A stretch of 60,994 nucleotides of DNA from Bacteroidia bacterium (GCA_009929445.1 SAAL01000007.1:1-60994); one strand, 5' to 3'; positions 37,001-46,152 are shown, counted from the stretch's first letter. The notes: generated by a model from the letters alone, not told the origin. A program made the numbers and translations.

Positions 37001-37323
37001 CTCCATGGGTACATCGTCTTGACTTCAGCTACAAACACGATTTTGCACTGAAAACAGATGCCGTAAAACATAAACTTCAACTTAGCCTGGATGTCAAAAA
37101 CGTAATGAATTTGTTCAACAGCAGCTGGGGTGTATCTAAATTCCTGAATCCTGCAATTGGTTCAGAAGCTCGTATCCTCAAATACGAAGGCGTTGATGCA
37201 GATGGATATGCAACATACTCTACTCCCTCATCAATCAACGGTAACACCGAAACATTCACACCAAGCTACTCGTTGGGTCAGTGCTGGTATGCATCCATTG
37301 GTATCAAGTATATGTTCAACTAA
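34057..37323 (+). CDS. Oar-like TonB-dependent receptor with carboxypeptidase-regulatory domain
   Basis: This is an outer-membrane TonB-dependent receptor of 1088 residues. A signal peptide (1-22, ending LNAQ) is followed by a carboxypeptidase regulatory-like domain (about 28-105, SGVVTDAGGAVIGAAVNATHTPSG), a TonB-box-like DEILVTAARTKF, and a plug (about 125-235, with VNRSIMDVTRLSPYGG and GGGVNAITKSGTNTFKGSAF). The barrel contains the long extracellular loops of Oar proteins. Oar proteins are linked to outer-membrane secretion or adhesion in some Bacteroidota and Myxococcus (protease secretion), and others probably import. No SusD partner follows; instead a BACON/OB-fold lipoprotein lies 17 bases downstream, so the two are cotranscribed. 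The cargo is unknown. Confidence 0.9.
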   Translation: MLKKTKLFILSVLLIGFAALNAQVTTSSMSGVVTDAGGAVIGAAVNATHTPSGTTYRTVTNTEGRFNLNGMRVGGPYTVEITYVGYGKSTTNNITLSLGENYPLNVVLSEEISTLDEILVTAARTKFTTERTGAVTNITNNQITTLPTVNRSIMDVTRLSPYGGNGMSFGGTDGRTANFTVDGANFNNNFGLSDRLPGGGNPISIEAIEELQVVIAPYDVRQTNFIGGGVNAITKSGTNTFKGSAFVFHRNENLRGDAVYGKQIAGARDKDRNTSYGFTLGGPIVKNKLFFFVNGEMAKTPTVVNRWRASTNGVADPDNYISRTTENDLQRVSDFVKDKYGYETGSYTNFPADESNYKLLARLDWNISNKHRLALRYNYTKNLSWVSPNATSMDGGTRMTEARMSKASMAFANSMYSIDNLVNSYSLDLNSRLSDKLSNQFLATFSKLDDLRGSPSVEFPFIDILKDGQAYMSLGYELFTWNNGVHNNVWNIKDELTYYMGNHKIVGGIAYEYKMADNAYMRNGTGYYRYKSLDDFLNEATPEIVNLTYGYDGEANPAARVRTNKLGIYGQDDWSVSNNLKLSYGLRIDGLFFNNNDLITNNAILALDYSGRNIDTGKWPATNIIIQPRVGFVWDALGDKSLKVRGGTGLFSGNLPLVFFTNMPTNGGMVQYQAQINASEATKKGFSMNEFAGGLVKDANGKPTISALYDKLVSLGYPSTISPEDGTVPSAIAAVDPNFKMPQVWKTSLAVDYAFKTSFPFSVTVEGIFNKTINGVSMTDWSTPSVGGFARFNGVDNRPIYPAGYRIGTKAFVLENTSRGYGWSGNITLNAQPTQAISLMAAYTHTVAKDVTGMPGSNAESAFTYVPTVEGPNHIRLHNSQYNTPDRLVASITAHDKSGNHYSFIYEGWRGGANYSYMTANDINADGYNYDAIYVPTDDQVANNEFRFVSEGDKTRFMDYVHANDYLKNQQGKYAEAYSVYSPWVHRLDFSYKHDFALKTDAVKHKLQLSLDVKNVMNLFNSSWGVSKFLNPAIGSEARILKYEGVDADGYATYSTPSSINGNTETFTPSYSLGQCWYASIGIKYMFN

Positions 37324-37340
37324 TTTAAAACACAGAAAAT

Positions 37341-38855
37341 ATGAAAATAAAGTATATTTTTCCGATATTCTTCGCAGCACTTGCACTTATGACGAGCTGT
37401 AACGAAGAACAATCTATCACGTTGCTGGATGAAATTCAGGTTTCATCTTCCTACGTGTCAATTCCGGTTGCAGGAGGTTCAACCAGTATCACTGTAACTG
37501 CCAAAGATAGCTGGACAGCTGAGAAAGTTACTACTGATAAAAATAAAGTTGAATGGTTGACTATCTCATCAGCTTCGGGCAACGCAGGTGAAGCAACGCT
37601 TACATTTACAGCTCCGGCTGCCATAGATGGGCGCAATGCAGAGGTTTTAATTAAAAGTGGCGGCAAAACTCAGCGTGTAAACATCATACAGGGTTTGTCA
37701 AAAATATCTCCGGCCAAGGTTTCTGAAGTGAATGCAGGCCCTGACGGAAAAACTTTCCAGGTAACGGGAGTTTGTACTTCTATTGTAAATACAGACTATG
37801 GTAACTGGTATTTAAAAGACAATACAGGTTCTCTATACATATACGGTACACTCGATGCAAAAGGTGCAACAAGAAATTTCAAAAGTCTTAACCTTGAAGT
37901 GGGAGATGAAGTTACCGTAGAAGGACCAAAATCAACTTATCAGGGAACTGCTCAATTGGTGAATGTAATGGTAATCAAAATTAACAAATCTCTTGTGAAA
38001 GTTGACTCTGTAAAAAATGCATCTCTCCCGATTGAAGGTGGTGAATTTACAGCCTACCTTACCTGTAAAGGACAAGGCGTATCGGTAGATATTCCCACAG
38101 ATGCACAATCCTGGTTAGCTATTTCGTCAATCAAATCAGCAGGAACGAAAACTGTAGTGAAATTCAAAGCAGCTGCCAATACCGGTGGTGACCGTAATAC
38201 AAAGCTTATTTTCAAAACCACAGATGGTAAAAAAGATTATACAACTGAAACTTCGCTTTCACAAAAAGGGGCCATCGTAAAAGCTACTATTGCTGAATTT
38301 CTTGCTGCTGCAGTGGGTGACACGCAATATCGTTTATCGGGAATTATTACTAAAATTGACAATAACACAGATGGTCGTTTATACATACGAGACTTCTCCG
38401 GTGAAACCTATGTTTATAAAATTCAGGATTTTGCCACAAAAGGATTAAAAGTGAGCGATATTATCACTATTGTTGGAAAACGAGCAGCATATAATGGTGT
38501 TGCGCAAGTAGGTGGTGCCGTATTGGAAAGTGTAATACCTGTAACTTCTGTTACCATTGCAGAATTTTTAACCAAGGCAGACGATCCAAATAAATACTAT
38601 ATGGTAAGTGGCAATATAACAAATATTGCAACCGGAAACTATGGAAATCTTGATATCTCTGATGGAACAAACACATTGTACGTATATGGTTGTTACCCGG
38701 GGTATGGTGCTACAGGTACTGCCAGGCAGGGTTTAATTACCTCAAAAGGCATAAAAGTTGGTGATAAACTTACTGTTATCGGACCTAAAGGTTCGTACAA
38801 CAGTGTACCTCAGGTTAACGGTGGACTTTATTTCAGTCACGAAAGTTCAAACTAA
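37341..38855 (+). CDS. BACON/OB-fold repeat lipoprotein
   Basis: This is a lipoprotein of 504 residues, lipobox LMTSC (Cys near 20) followed by NEEQ. Domain order by eye: a BACON beta-sandwich (about 32-115, with SYVSIPVAGGSTSITVTA and WLTISSASGNAGEATLTF), an OB-fold-like unit (about 135-215), a second BACON-like unit (about 225-310), and two more OB-like units (about 320-400 and 405-500). The OB units share a pattern: (F/Y)-x-V-(T/S)-G-x-(I/V)-T-x-I, L-Y-(I/V)-(Y/R), L-x-V-G-D-x-(V/L)-T-(V/I)-x-G and Y-x-(G/S)-x-(A/P)-Q. BACON domains occur in surface glycan- and mucin-related proteins; extracellular OB units of this type (DUF5689-like) occur beside secreted nucleases. It is paired with the Oar-like receptor; the joint role is unknown. 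Confidence 0.82.
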   Translation: MKIKYIFPIFFAALALMTSCNEEQSITLLDEIQVSSSYVSIPVAGGSTSITVTAKDSWTAEKVTTDKNKVEWLTISSASGNAGEATLTFTAPAAIDGRNAEVLIKSGGKTQRVNIIQGLSKISPAKVSEVNAGPDGKTFQVTGVCTSIVNTDYGNWYLKDNTGSLYIYGTLDAKGATRNFKSLNLEVGDEVTVEGPKSTYQGTAQLVNVMVIKINKSLVKVDSVKNASLPIEGGEFTAYLTCKGQGVSVDIPTDAQSWLAISSIKSAGTKTVVKFKAAANTGGDRNTKLIFKTTDGKKDYTTETSLSQKGAIVKATIAEFLAAAVGDTQYRLSGIITKIDNNTDGRLYIRDFSGETYVYKIQDFATKGLKVSDIITIVGKRAAYNGVAQVGGAVLESVIPVTSVTIAEFLTKADDPNKYYMVSGNITNIATGNYGNLDISDGTNTLYVYGCYPGYGATGTARQGLITSKGIKVGDKLTVIGPKGSYNSVPQVNGGLYFSHESSN

Positions 38856-38882
38856 CGATTTAGAATCCATGTACTCTCTCAT

Positions 38883-38919
38883 AAAAACCGCCTCACAATC
38901 TGTGAAGCGGTTTTTTTTA
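38883..38919 (+). terminator. Rho-independent terminator of the Oar/BACON operon
   Basis: The stem AAAACCGCCTCACA / TGTGAAGCGGTTTT, with one mismatch, is followed by an eight-T run. Confidence 0.88.
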
Positions 38920-38951
38920 TGACTAAAAAGAAATTTTTATCTCAATTGCAT

Positions 38952-38959
38952 TATCTTTG
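38952..38959 (+). promoter_or_regulatory. -7 box upstream of the COG2509 flavoprotein gene
   Basis: TATCTTTG matches TAnnTTTG and lies 31 bases before the ATG. The -33 element is not clear. Confidence 0.5.
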
Positions 38960-38990
38960 TGAAAACATATACAAACATACACTTTAAAAA

Positions 38991-40565
38991 ATGCATCAGG
39001 AATTTCAACTGATTCTGACACCCGAAGAGGCTGCTTCAGAAGAATTATTTCGAAAAAAAGTAGCTGAAAAAGCTGAACTCAATATCACCCGGATATCATT
39101 AATCCGAATCCTGAGGAAGTCTATTGACGCCCGCTCAGCATTACCCAAAATAAATATCGGAGTGGAAGTTTTCTGGGATGAAAAACCACCTGAAAAATAC
39201 GAAGTGCATGCCGGTTACACATTTACAGGCAACAAGCCACCGGTAATAGTGGTTGGAGCCGGTCCGGCAGGCCTTTTTGCCGCGATGAAATTGCTGACAC
39301 TGGGATTGAAGCCAATACTGATTGACCGTGGAAAAGATGCCCGAACCCGTAAGCAGGACATTGCGCAACTCAACCGCAACAAAGAAATTAATCCGGAGTC
39401 CAATTACTGCTTCGGTGAAGGCGGTGCAGGCACATTCTCGGATGGCAAACTCTATACCCGCTCCAAAAAGAAGGGAAATGTACAGCAGATACTTGAAACT
39501 TTCTATTTTCACGGTGCAAATGAGAACATTCTTTACGAGGCTCATCCGCATATTGGTTCGGATAATCTTCCGCTGATAGTGGAAAATATGCGTAAAACCA
39601 TTATCAGTCATGGCGGAGAGGTACATTTTGGGAAAAAACTCACCGAATTACTGATTGAAGATGATCGGATAAAGGGATGCCGAACCGAAGATGGCAGCGT
39701 ATTCGAAGCCGATGCGCTGATACTTGCCACCGGACATTCAGCACACGACGTGTTCGGGATGCTTCACAGGCAGGGCATTGAACTTGAAAGCAAGGGTTTC
39801 GCAATGGGTGTGCGCGTAGAACATTCCCAGGAACTGATTGACAGCATTCAGTATCACTCCAGAAAGCGGAACAAATTCCTCCCATCGGCAGCATACTCGC
39901 TGGTGGAACAGGTGAATGGGAGAGGAGTTTACTCCTTCTGTATGTGTCCCGGAGGGCATATTGTACCTGCGGGAACTTCACCGGAAAGCATTGTGGTAAA
40001 CGGAATGTCGGCTTCTAAACGCAATTCGCCTTACGCCAATTCCGGTATCGTGGTAGAAATCCAGCCTGAAGATGTGCCTGCAGAGTTTCAGCAATACGGA
40101 GTGCTTGCCGGACTCAAATTTCAACAGTATGTCGAAACGCTGGCTTACCGCAACAACGGCGGAAAAGGATTTGCAGCACCCGCACAGCGTCTGAACGACT
40201 TTGTAAAGGGAAGATTATCAGCCGATTTACCCGATTGTTCTTATTTACCCGGAATTATTTCCTCACCGCTTCATTTCTGGCTTCCGGAGATTATCAGCAG
40301 CAGGCTCAAAGAGGCTTTTGTGAAGTTTGACCGTAAAATGAGGGGATATCTGACCAACGATGCTGTCATTCTGGGAGTGGAATCCCGCTCATCGTCGCCG
40401 TTGCGCATTCCGCGCGATCCGGAGTCGTTGCAGCATATTCGTATCAAAGGTTTATTTCCCTCAGGCGAAGGTTCGGGATATTCCGGTGGAATTACCTCAT
40501 CTGCCATTGATGGCGAAAATTCTGCACTGAAGGTAGCAGAATATTTTAAAGGGATAAATAATTAA
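38991..40565 (+). CDS. FAD-dependent dehydrogenase of COG2509 type
   Basis: This is a cytoplasmic flavoprotein of 524 residues. A small N-terminal domain (about 1-75, LTPEEAASEELFRKKVAEKA) precedes the FAD-binding Rossmann motif VVGAGPAGLFAAMKL (about 85-98). The family-typical NYCFGEGGAGTFSDGKLYTRSKK follows at about 140-160, then the ILATGHSAHDVF strand, the Cys-containing SFCMCPGGHIVPAG (about 317-330) and the C-terminal FAD contact FPSGEGSGYSGGITSSAIDG. The family is widespread and conserved but its physiological reaction is not known. It has its own promoter and stands before the tRNA-Lys gene. Confidence 0.9.
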   Translation: MHQEFQLILTPEEAASEELFRKKVAEKAELNITRISLIRILRKSIDARSALPKINIGVEVFWDEKPPEKYEVHAGYTFTGNKPPVIVVGAGPAGLFAAMKLLTLGLKPILIDRGKDARTRKQDIAQLNRNKEINPESNYCFGEGGAGTFSDGKLYTRSKKKGNVQQILETFYFHGANENILYEAHPHIGSDNLPLIVENMRKTIISHGGEVHFGKKLTELLIEDDRIKGCRTEDGSVFEADALILATGHSAHDVFGMLHRQGIELESKGFAMGVRVEHSQELIDSIQYHSRKRNKFLPSAAYSLVEQVNGRGVYSFCMCPGGHIVPAGTSPESIVVNGMSASKRNSPYANSGIVVEIQPEDVPAEFQQYGVLAGLKFQQYVETLAYRNNGGKGFAAPAQRLNDFVKGRLSADLPDCSYLPGIISSPLHFWLPEIISSRLKEAFVKFDRKMRGYLTNDAVILGVESRSSSPLRIPRDPESLQHIRIKGLFPSGEGSGYSGGITSSAIDGENSALKVAEYFKGINN

Positions 40566-40735
40566 CAAAATTATTTCATCTTTCGTTTTTTTTTATACCT
40601 TTGCATTCGTTTTTCCAACAAGGCGTTGAAGGTATTTTCAAAGATTGCTGATATTATTTTTTTTAGAATTTGTGATTTCTTGCACGGTTTTTGTTTAACT
40701 GATTGTAATTCGATCCAAATCAGGTATCTACGGTT

Positions 40736-40743
40736 TATCTTTG
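40736..40743 (+). promoter_or_regulatory. -7 box upstream of tRNA-Lys
   Basis: TATCTTTG lies 41 bases before the tRNA 5' end. A second match, TACCTTTG at 40596-40603, lies farther upstream and may add another start. Confidence 0.5.
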
Positions 40744-40784
40744 AACTATTTTTTGAATTACAGTGTTTTCTTCAAAGTAAACAT

Positions 40785-40857
40785 GACTCCGTAGCTCAGC
40801 TGGTAGAGCAATTGACTCTTAATCAATGGGTCGAGGGTTCGAGCCCCTCCGGGGTTA
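40785..40857 (+). tRNA. tRNA-Lys (anticodon CUU)
   Basis: A full cloverleaf can be drawn over 73 bases. The acceptor is GACTCCG/CGGGGTT with wobbles, the D stem GCTC/GAGC, the anticodon stem ATTGA/TCAAT with loop CTCTTAA (anticodon CTT, reading AAG), the variable loop GGGTC, the T stem GAGGG/CCCTC and the discriminator A. CCA is not encoded. It is a single tRNA gene, 62 bases before the OmpA-family gene. Confidence 0.93.
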
Positions 40858-40919
40858 CATTTATTATTGAAGATATCATTAATTCAAACAATACTATTAA
40901 CACGTAAAATTTTTAACAA

Positions 40920-41618
40920 ATGAAAAAACTGAATTTATTTCTCGTACTCTTGTTAAGCGCAAGTCTGGTGTTTACAGGTTGTGATTCGTTGAACAATACA
41001 GCAAAAGGTGCAATAATCGGTACAGGTGCCGGAGCCGCAGTTGGTGCAGGTATAGGCGGATTAATTGGTAAAGATGGTAAAAGTGCTGCTGTCGGAGCTG
41101 CCATAGGCGGAGTGGTAGGTGCTACAGCCGGAGCTATTATTGGCAAAAAAATGGATAAAGCTGCTGCCGAAGCTGCTGCAGTAGAAAATGCCAAGGTAGA
41201 AACCATTGAAGATGTAAACGGTTTGAAAGCCGTAAAAGTAACCTTTGAATCAGGTATACTGTTCGACTTCAACAAAACTGCTCTGAAAACAGATGCTAAA
41301 GCTGCTCTCACTAAATTTGCAAAAGTGCTGGTTGAAAATCCTACCATGGATATTGCAGTTTATGGTCATACCGACAATGTAGGTACGTTAGCTGCCAATC
41401 AGAAAGTATCACTCGGACGTGCTACTACTGTTGCCGACTATCTGGTAGCTCAGGGTGCCACACGTACACAAATGAAAGTAGTAGAAGGCAGAGACTATTC
41501 AATGCCCGTGGCTACCAACGAAACTGCTGATGGACGTGCTCAAAACCGTCGGGTAGAAGTGTATATGTATGCAAGTGAAAAAATGATTCAGGACGCACAA
41601 AAAGAAGCCTCAAACTAA
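40920..41618 (+). CDS. OmpA-family peptidoglycan-binding lipoprotein with glycine-zipper segment
   Basis: This is an outer-membrane lipoprotein of 232 residues. The lipobox is VFTGC (Cys near 21). A glycine-zipper region (about 30-80, IIGTGAGAAVGAGIGGLIGKDG and GAAIGGVVGATAGAIIGKKM) may insert in or contact the membrane. The OmpA C-terminal domain (about 105-228) has the peptidoglycan-binding marks VYGHTDNVGT, LGRATTVADYLVAQGA and DGRAQNRRVEVYM. It resembles YiaD of E. coli. It probably anchors the envelope to the cell wall. It has no clear promoter of its own close by, so it may be read through from the tRNA promoter. Confidence 0.92.
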   Translation: MKKLNLFLVLLLSASLVFTGCDSLNNTAKGAIIGTGAGAAVGAGIGGLIGKDGKSAAVGAAIGGVVGATAGAIIGKKMDKAAAEAAAVENAKVETIEDVNGLKAVKVTFESGILFDFNKTALKTDAKAALTKFAKVLVENPTMDIAVYGHTDNVGTLAANQKVSLGRATTVADYLVAQGATRTQMKVVEGRDYSMPVATNETADGRAQNRRVEVYMYASEKMIQDAQKEASN

Positions 41619-41640
41619 CTGTAACTTCGAATGAAATAAA

Positions 41641-41679
41641 AAAAATGGCTGTCAGACAAATTCTGACAGCCATTTTTTT
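41641..41679. terminator. Bidirectional terminator between convergent genes
   Basis: The perfect 11-bp stem TGGCTGTCAGA / TCTGACAGCCA around CAAAT, with A-run before and T-run after, serves both the OmpA-family gene and the isocitrate dehydrogenase gene. Confidence 0.95.
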
Positions 41680-41693
41680 GTTTTCAAATCAGA

Positions 41694-42920
41694 TTAGCTG
41701 ATTAATTTCTTTTCCAGATTTTTCTTCAGTGTTTCCAGAAAATCCTGTGTGTTCAGGTAATTCTCCCTCTTCACCTGATCTCCGTAAACGAGTATTGCCA
41801 GATCTTTGGTCATTGCACCGGCTTCAACGGTTTCCACACACACCTGTTCAAGCTTTTCACAGAAATCAATCAGCGGTTTGTTGCCGTCAATTTTTCCCCG
41901 GTGCATCAAACCCTGTGTCCAGGCAAAAATGGAAGCAATGGGGTTGGTGCTTGTTTCTTTTCCCTGCTGATGCTGGCGGTAGTGGCGTGTCACGGTGCCG
42001 TGAGCTGCCTCAGCTTCCACCGTTTTTCCATCGGGTGTTACAAGCACCGACGACATCAGTCCGAGTGATCCAAATCCCTGCGCTACGGTATCCGATTGCA
42101 CATCTCCATCGTAATTTTTGCACGCCCACACAAATCCGCCACTCCATTTCATGGCCGATGCCACCATGTCGTCAATCAGGCGATGCTCATAAGTAAGCCC
42201 TGCTTCCTGAAATTTTCCCCTGAATTCGGTTTCGTAAACTTCCTGAAAAATATCCTTGAAACGACCGTCGTAAGCTTTCAGAATGGTGTTTTTGGTGGAC
42301 ATATACAGCGGAAAGTGCTTGGTCAGAGCCATTTGAAAAGACGAACGGGCAAAGCCATAAATGGATTCATCCGTGTTGTACATAGCCATAGCCACACCAT
42401 CCCCGTTGAAATTGTACACTTCCCATTCCTGAGTTTCTCCGTCTTCGTTTGTAAATGATAATTTCAGTGTTCCTTTACCTTTGATGACTTTGTCGGTAGC
42501 GCGATACTGATCACCGAATGCATGACGACCGATGATAATAGGCTGAGTCCATCCCTGCACATAGCGTGGAATATTGGAACAAATGATCGGTTCGCGGAAA
42601 ACCGTTCCTCCCACAATGTTCCGGATAGTTCCGTTAGGCGATTTCCACATCTGTTTCAGTCCGAATTCTGCTACCCGGGCTTCATCCGGTGTGATGGTGG
42701 CGCATTTTATTCCTACATTGTATTTTTTAATAGCCTCTGCGGCATCAATGGTCACCTGGTCATTCGTTGCATCCCGGTTTTCGATTCCCAAATCGTAATA
42801 TTTGATATCCAGATCAAGGTAGGGGAGTATCAGTTTTTCTTTTATAAATGACCAGATAATCCGGGTCATCTCGTCTCCGTCAAGCTCTACAACGGGATTT
42901 TGAACTTTAATTTTTTGCAT
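41694..42920 (-). CDS. icd: NADP-dependent isocitrate dehydrogenase, type II (eukaryote-like)
   Basis: This enzyme converts isocitrate to 2-oxoglutarate with NADP+ (408 residues). It is of the subfamily shared with mitochondrial [16 protein letters not shown] at the start, [46 protein letters not shown], the tyrosine-containing [15 protein letters not shown]-like segment (here [17 protein letters not shown]), and [21 protein letters not shown]. The Arg-His after HGTVT is the pair that grips the 2'-phosphate of NADP in type II enzymes, so NADP use is well supported. It shares almost nothing with the second isocitrate dehydrogenase at 44533. It stands downstream of citrate synthase on the same strand, 97 bases apart. 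Confidence 0.94.
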   Translation of the reverse strand: MQKIKVQNPVVELDGDEMTRIIWSFIKEKLILPYLDLDIKYYDLGIENRDATNDQVTIDAAEAIKKYNVGIKCATITPDEARVAEFGLKQMWKSPNGTIRNIVGGTVFREPIICSNIPRYVQGWTQPIIIGRHAFGDQYRATDKVIKGKGTLKLSFTNEDGETQEWEVYNFNGDGVAMAMYNTDESIYGFARSSFQMALTKHFPLYMSTKNTILKAYDGRFKDIFQEVYETEFRGKFQEAGLTYEHRLIDDMVASAMKWSGGFVWACKNYDGDVQSDTVAQGFGSLGLMSSVLVTPDGKTVEAEAAHGTVTRHYRQHQQGKETSTNPIASIFAWTQGLMHRGKIDGNKPLIDFCEKLEQVCVETVEAGAMTKDLAILVYGDQVKRENYLNTQDFLETLKKNLEKKLIS

Positions 42921-43017
42921 AATACTCTATGGTGTTTTTTTATTACAAAATTTGCCAAAAGTGTATGTACGAAACATAACAATTGGCAAATTTATAAAAT
43001 TATTCTGATATAAAAAT

Positions 43018-44370
43018 CTATCTTTCTGCAATAGGAATGAACGATTGTCTTTCACGTACATTCTTGTATGCCGGACGAATGATACGTTTGCTTGTAAAGT
43101 TCAGTTCCTCAATACGATGTGCAGTCCAACCTACGATACGCGCCATTGCGAAGAGGGGGGTGAACACTTCTTCCGGAAGCCCGATCGCATCGTATACAAA
43201 GCCGGAATAGAAGTCTACATTGATACAGGTTTGCTTGGCGCCTTCACCTTTGAAATCCATGAATGTTTTTATGGCACGTTCTTCAACGAGTTCCATCAAT
43301 GCAAATTCCTTCTCGCGTCCTTTTTCTCTGGCCAGGTCGCGTGCCATTTCTTTCAGCAGTCCTGCGCGCGGATCGCTTATGGTATATACAGCATGACCGA
43401 TGCCGTAAATAAGTCCGGTTTTGTCATGAGCTTCTTTCTTAAGAACGCGTAACAAATAATTATCAACTTCACCCACATCTTCCCAGTTGTTGACATTCTT
43501 TTTCAGATCGTCCAGCATTCCCTTCACTTCGATGTTGGCTCCACCGTGAAGCGGGCCTTTCAGCGAACCGATGCCGGCTGCAATAGCTGAATAGGTATCT
43601 GTTTCGGTAGAACTTACTACACGCACTGAGAAAGTAGAGTTGTTACCTCCACCGTGTTCGGCATGTAAAATGAGCGCTAAATCGAGAATTTTTACTTCCA
43701 GGTCGGTATAATTGTCTTTTCCTTTCATCATGTAAATGAAATTTTCGGCTACCGATTTGTTTTCGTGCGGGTGGCGAATGTGGAGCGAACGTCCCATTTT
43801 ATTGTGCCGGAGTACCTGATAGGCATAAGCAATAATAGTTGGGAATTTTGCTATCAGATTGATTGATTGGCGTATAAGATTATCTTTGGAAATATCATCC
43901 GGATTTTCATCAAAAATGTACAGTTCGAGTACACTTCTGGCCAGGATGTTCATGATGTTGTTTCCTTTCAGTGAAAGAATACTCATCGTTGTACGATGGT
44001 CCAGCGGCATTGTTTTCATTATTACATTTCTGAAGAGTTCGAGCTCTTCGCTGGTTGGAAGTCCGCCGGAAAGCAGCAGGTATGCTGTTTCTTCAAATCC
44101 AAGTCTGTTTTCTTCCTGAATGCCGTGTACCAGTTCTTCTACGTCGAGTCCCCTGTAAAGCAGTTTTCCCGGTATTGCCTTGAGTCCGCCTTCCGGTTTT
44201 TTCTCGTAACCCACCACATCACCAACACGGGTTAATCCTGCCAGCACACCCGAGCCGTCGTCGTTGCGTAATCCGCGTTTAACACTCATTTCCGCGAACA
44301 ACTCTTTTTTGATGTTGGTTGTTCTTTTTATACTTTCGGAAAGATTTTGAATCAGTTCTTTTTCTGTCAT
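43018..44370 (-). CDS. gltA: Citrate synthase
   Basis: This enzyme condenses oxaloacetate and acetyl-CoA to citrate. The length of 450 residues is long for the family, with an extra N-terminal part of about 60 residues typical of Bacteroidota. The core marks are YRGLDVEELVHGI, the His in HAEHGGGNNSTFSVRVV, GSLKGPLHGGANIEV (active His), YGIGHAVYTISDPRAG (active His) and VDFYSGFVYDAIGLP (active Asp), with GWTAHRIEE near the end. It lies between the two isocitrate dehydrogenase genes; no aconitase gene is in the window, so that step is encoded elsewhere. It is likely part of the oxidative route to 2-oxoglutarate for glutamate synthesis. Confidence 0.96.
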   Translation of the reverse strand: MTEKELIQNLSESIKRTTNIKKELFAEMSVKRGLRNDDGSGVLAGLTRVGDVVGYEKKPEGGLKAIPGKLLYRGLDVEELVHGIQEENRLGFEETAYLLLSGGLPTSEELELFRNVIMKTMPLDHRTTMSILSLKGNNIMNILARSVLELYIFDENPDDISKDNLIRQSINLIAKFPTIIAYAYQVLRHNKMGRSLHIRHPHENKSVAENFIYMMKGKDNYTDLEVKILDLALILHAEHGGGNNSTFSVRVVSSTETDTYSAIAAGIGSLKGPLHGGANIEVKGMLDDLKKNVNNWEDVGEVDNYLLRVLKKEAHDKTGLIYGIGHAVYTISDPRAGLLKEMARDLAREKGREKEFALMELVEERAIKTFMDFKGEGAKQTCINVDFYSGFVYDAIGLPEEVFTPLFAMARIVGWTAHRIEELNFTSKRIIRPAYKNVRERQSFIPIAER

Positions 44371-44532
44371 ATTCTGTAATTTTTTTTTGTTGTTTATTGT
44401 GATAAAATTGATAGTAGATTTATTTATTGTTTTAACACAAGAAAGAGATATTTTGTTTGAATATTTTTATGTTTTTTTTCTCACTAACAGGTAGAAATTT
44501 TTTTTTTCAATTTAGAACATATCGAAGCTTAA

Positions 44533-45804
44533 TTAACCTTCGATGAGTTTGATGATTTCTTCGCTGAATTCAGAAGTGGATTTGGTAGTACCGTTTTTCA
44601 TAAAACGAGCCAAATCGCCTGTAGCAATGCCTTGTTCGAAGAGTTTTTCGAGTGATTGCGTGATCAGATCGCCGGCTTCATTCCATCCCATATATTCGAG
44701 CATCATCACTCCCGAGAGTAGCATCGAACAGGGATTTGCCTTGTTTTTTCCGGCTATGTCGGGCGCAGTGCCGTGTGTAGCTTCAAAGATGGCATGACCG
44801 GTTATGTAGTTGATATTGGCACCCGGTGCAATGCCTATCCCGCCCACCATGGCTGCCATCTGGTCTGATATGTAGTCGCCGTTGAGATTCAACGTGGCGA
44901 TGACCGAGTATTCTTCGGGTTTGAGCAATGTGTTTTGCAGGAATGCATCAGCTATCACATCTTTAATGAACACTTTACCACTGCTTATTGCTTCGTTGTA
45001 AGCATTTACAGCTTCTTCGAGTCCTTTTTCCGACTTGATTTTGTTAAATTTATTTTCGGTGAAGGTTTCGTCGGGAAATTCACGTTCAGCCAGTGCGTAG
45101 CCCCATTTTTTGAATCCTCCTTCGGTAAACTTCATGATATTTCCCTTGTGAACCAGGGTAACTGAAGGAAGTTTGTGCAAAATAGCATATTCGATAGCCG
45201 ATCGGACCAGACGTTCGGTTCCTTCTACCGAAACCGGTTTCACGCCGATAGAGGTCGATTCTGGGAAACGAATTTTAGCTACACCCATTTCTTCTTTCAG
45301 AAATTTAAGCACTTTTTCCAGTTCGGGTGTGCCTGCATTCCATTCAATACCGGCATAAATGTCCTCGGTATTTTCTCTGAAAATGGTTACATGAACTTTC
45401 TCCGGATGCAGAAGCGGGGTGGAAACACCTTTGAACCACCTTACAGGACGCAGACATACGTATAAATCCAGTTCCTGACGCAATGCAACATTAAGTGACC
45501 GGATTCCTTCACCTACAGGTGTTGTAAGCGGGCCTTTGATGCCCACCAGGTATTTTCGGAAAGCATCCATCGTTTCGGTAGGAAGCCAGGCGCCCTGCTT
45601 ATTGTAGGCTTTTTCACCGGCAAGTACTTCTTTCCATTCAATTTTTCTGTTGCTGTTGTAAGTTTTTTCTACCGCTTTATCGATGATTTTTTTCACCGAT
45701 GATGTAATTTCCTTTCCTATTCCATCGCCTTCGATAAACGGAATGACTGGATTTTCGGGAACAATGAGTTTTTCGCCTTGTTTGATGATTTGCTGTGGAG
45801 TCAT
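44533..45804 (-). CDS. Isocitrate dehydrogenase, type I fold, with NAD-type cofactor residues
   Basis: This is a second isocitrate dehydrogenase of 423 residues in the bacterial type I group (E. coli Icd-like): [44 protein letters not shown] (substrate Ser and Arg residues), REN(T)[26 protein letters not shown], and the cofactor segment [15 protein letters not shown]. In E. coli that segment has Lys-Tyr after HGTAP and Val six residues later, which selects NADP. Here it is Asp-Ile and Ala, the triad of NAD-dependent members and of isopropylmalate dehydrogenase. I therefore infer NAD+ as cofactor. The ORF is intact. It is upstream of gltA with a 162-base gap and may have its own promoter. Confidence 0.9.
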   Translation of the reverse strand: MTPQQIIKQGEKLIVPENPVIPFIEGDGIGKEITSSVKKIIDKAVEKTYNSNRKIEWKEVLAGEKAYNKQGAWLPTETMDAFRKYLVGIKGPLTTPVGEGIRSLNVALRQELDLYVCLRPVRWFKGVSTPLLHPEKVHVTIFRENTEDIYAGIEWNAGTPELEKVLKFLKEEMGVAKIRFPESTSIGVKPVSVEGTERLVRSAIEYAILHKLPSVTLVHKGNIMKFTEGGFKKWGYALAEREFPDETFTENKFNKIKSEKGLEEAVNAYNEAISSGKVFIKDVIADAFLQNTLLKPEEYSVIATLNLNGDYISDQMAAMVGGIGIAPGANINYITGHAIFEATHGTAPDIAGKNKANPCSMLLSGVMMLEYMGWNEAGDLITQSLEKLFEQGIATGDLARFMKNGTTKSTSEFSEEIIKLIEG

Positions 45805-46152
45805 ATATCAGATTCTATTAAATACAATTTTAACGATTCAAACCTGATAAAGTTCGCCGAAGTGTTAAATATTTTTGTCTGGTTGTTTTGTTGGGAAAGG
45901 AGAGTGAGGGTTAACCCAATTATTTGGGAACTTAAAATGAGATGTAAATCTTTTTCCGGAGCTGATGCCGAGGGCCAGAATAAACTAAACCGTAAAAAAT
46001 TTCTTTATACAAAAGCATAAAAAACTAATTTCCTGAAAATTTAGAATATAAAGTCATCTTGACTTTTAAAACATAGAGAACAATAGTCTTATTTTGTCAG
46101 TTTTTATATTTATTTTAATGTTCTTCGAAAACAATAGTTTAAAAATATCGAA

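Noticed and set aside
40785-40857. tRNA-Lys as attachment site of an integrated element
   Set aside because: I see no integrase gene and no direct repeat of the tRNA 3' end in the flanks.
45778-46020. 80-residue plus-strand open frame upstream of the type I isocitrate dehydrogenase
   Set aside because: It overlaps the start of the opposite gene, has no recognisable domain and no promoter or ribosome site.
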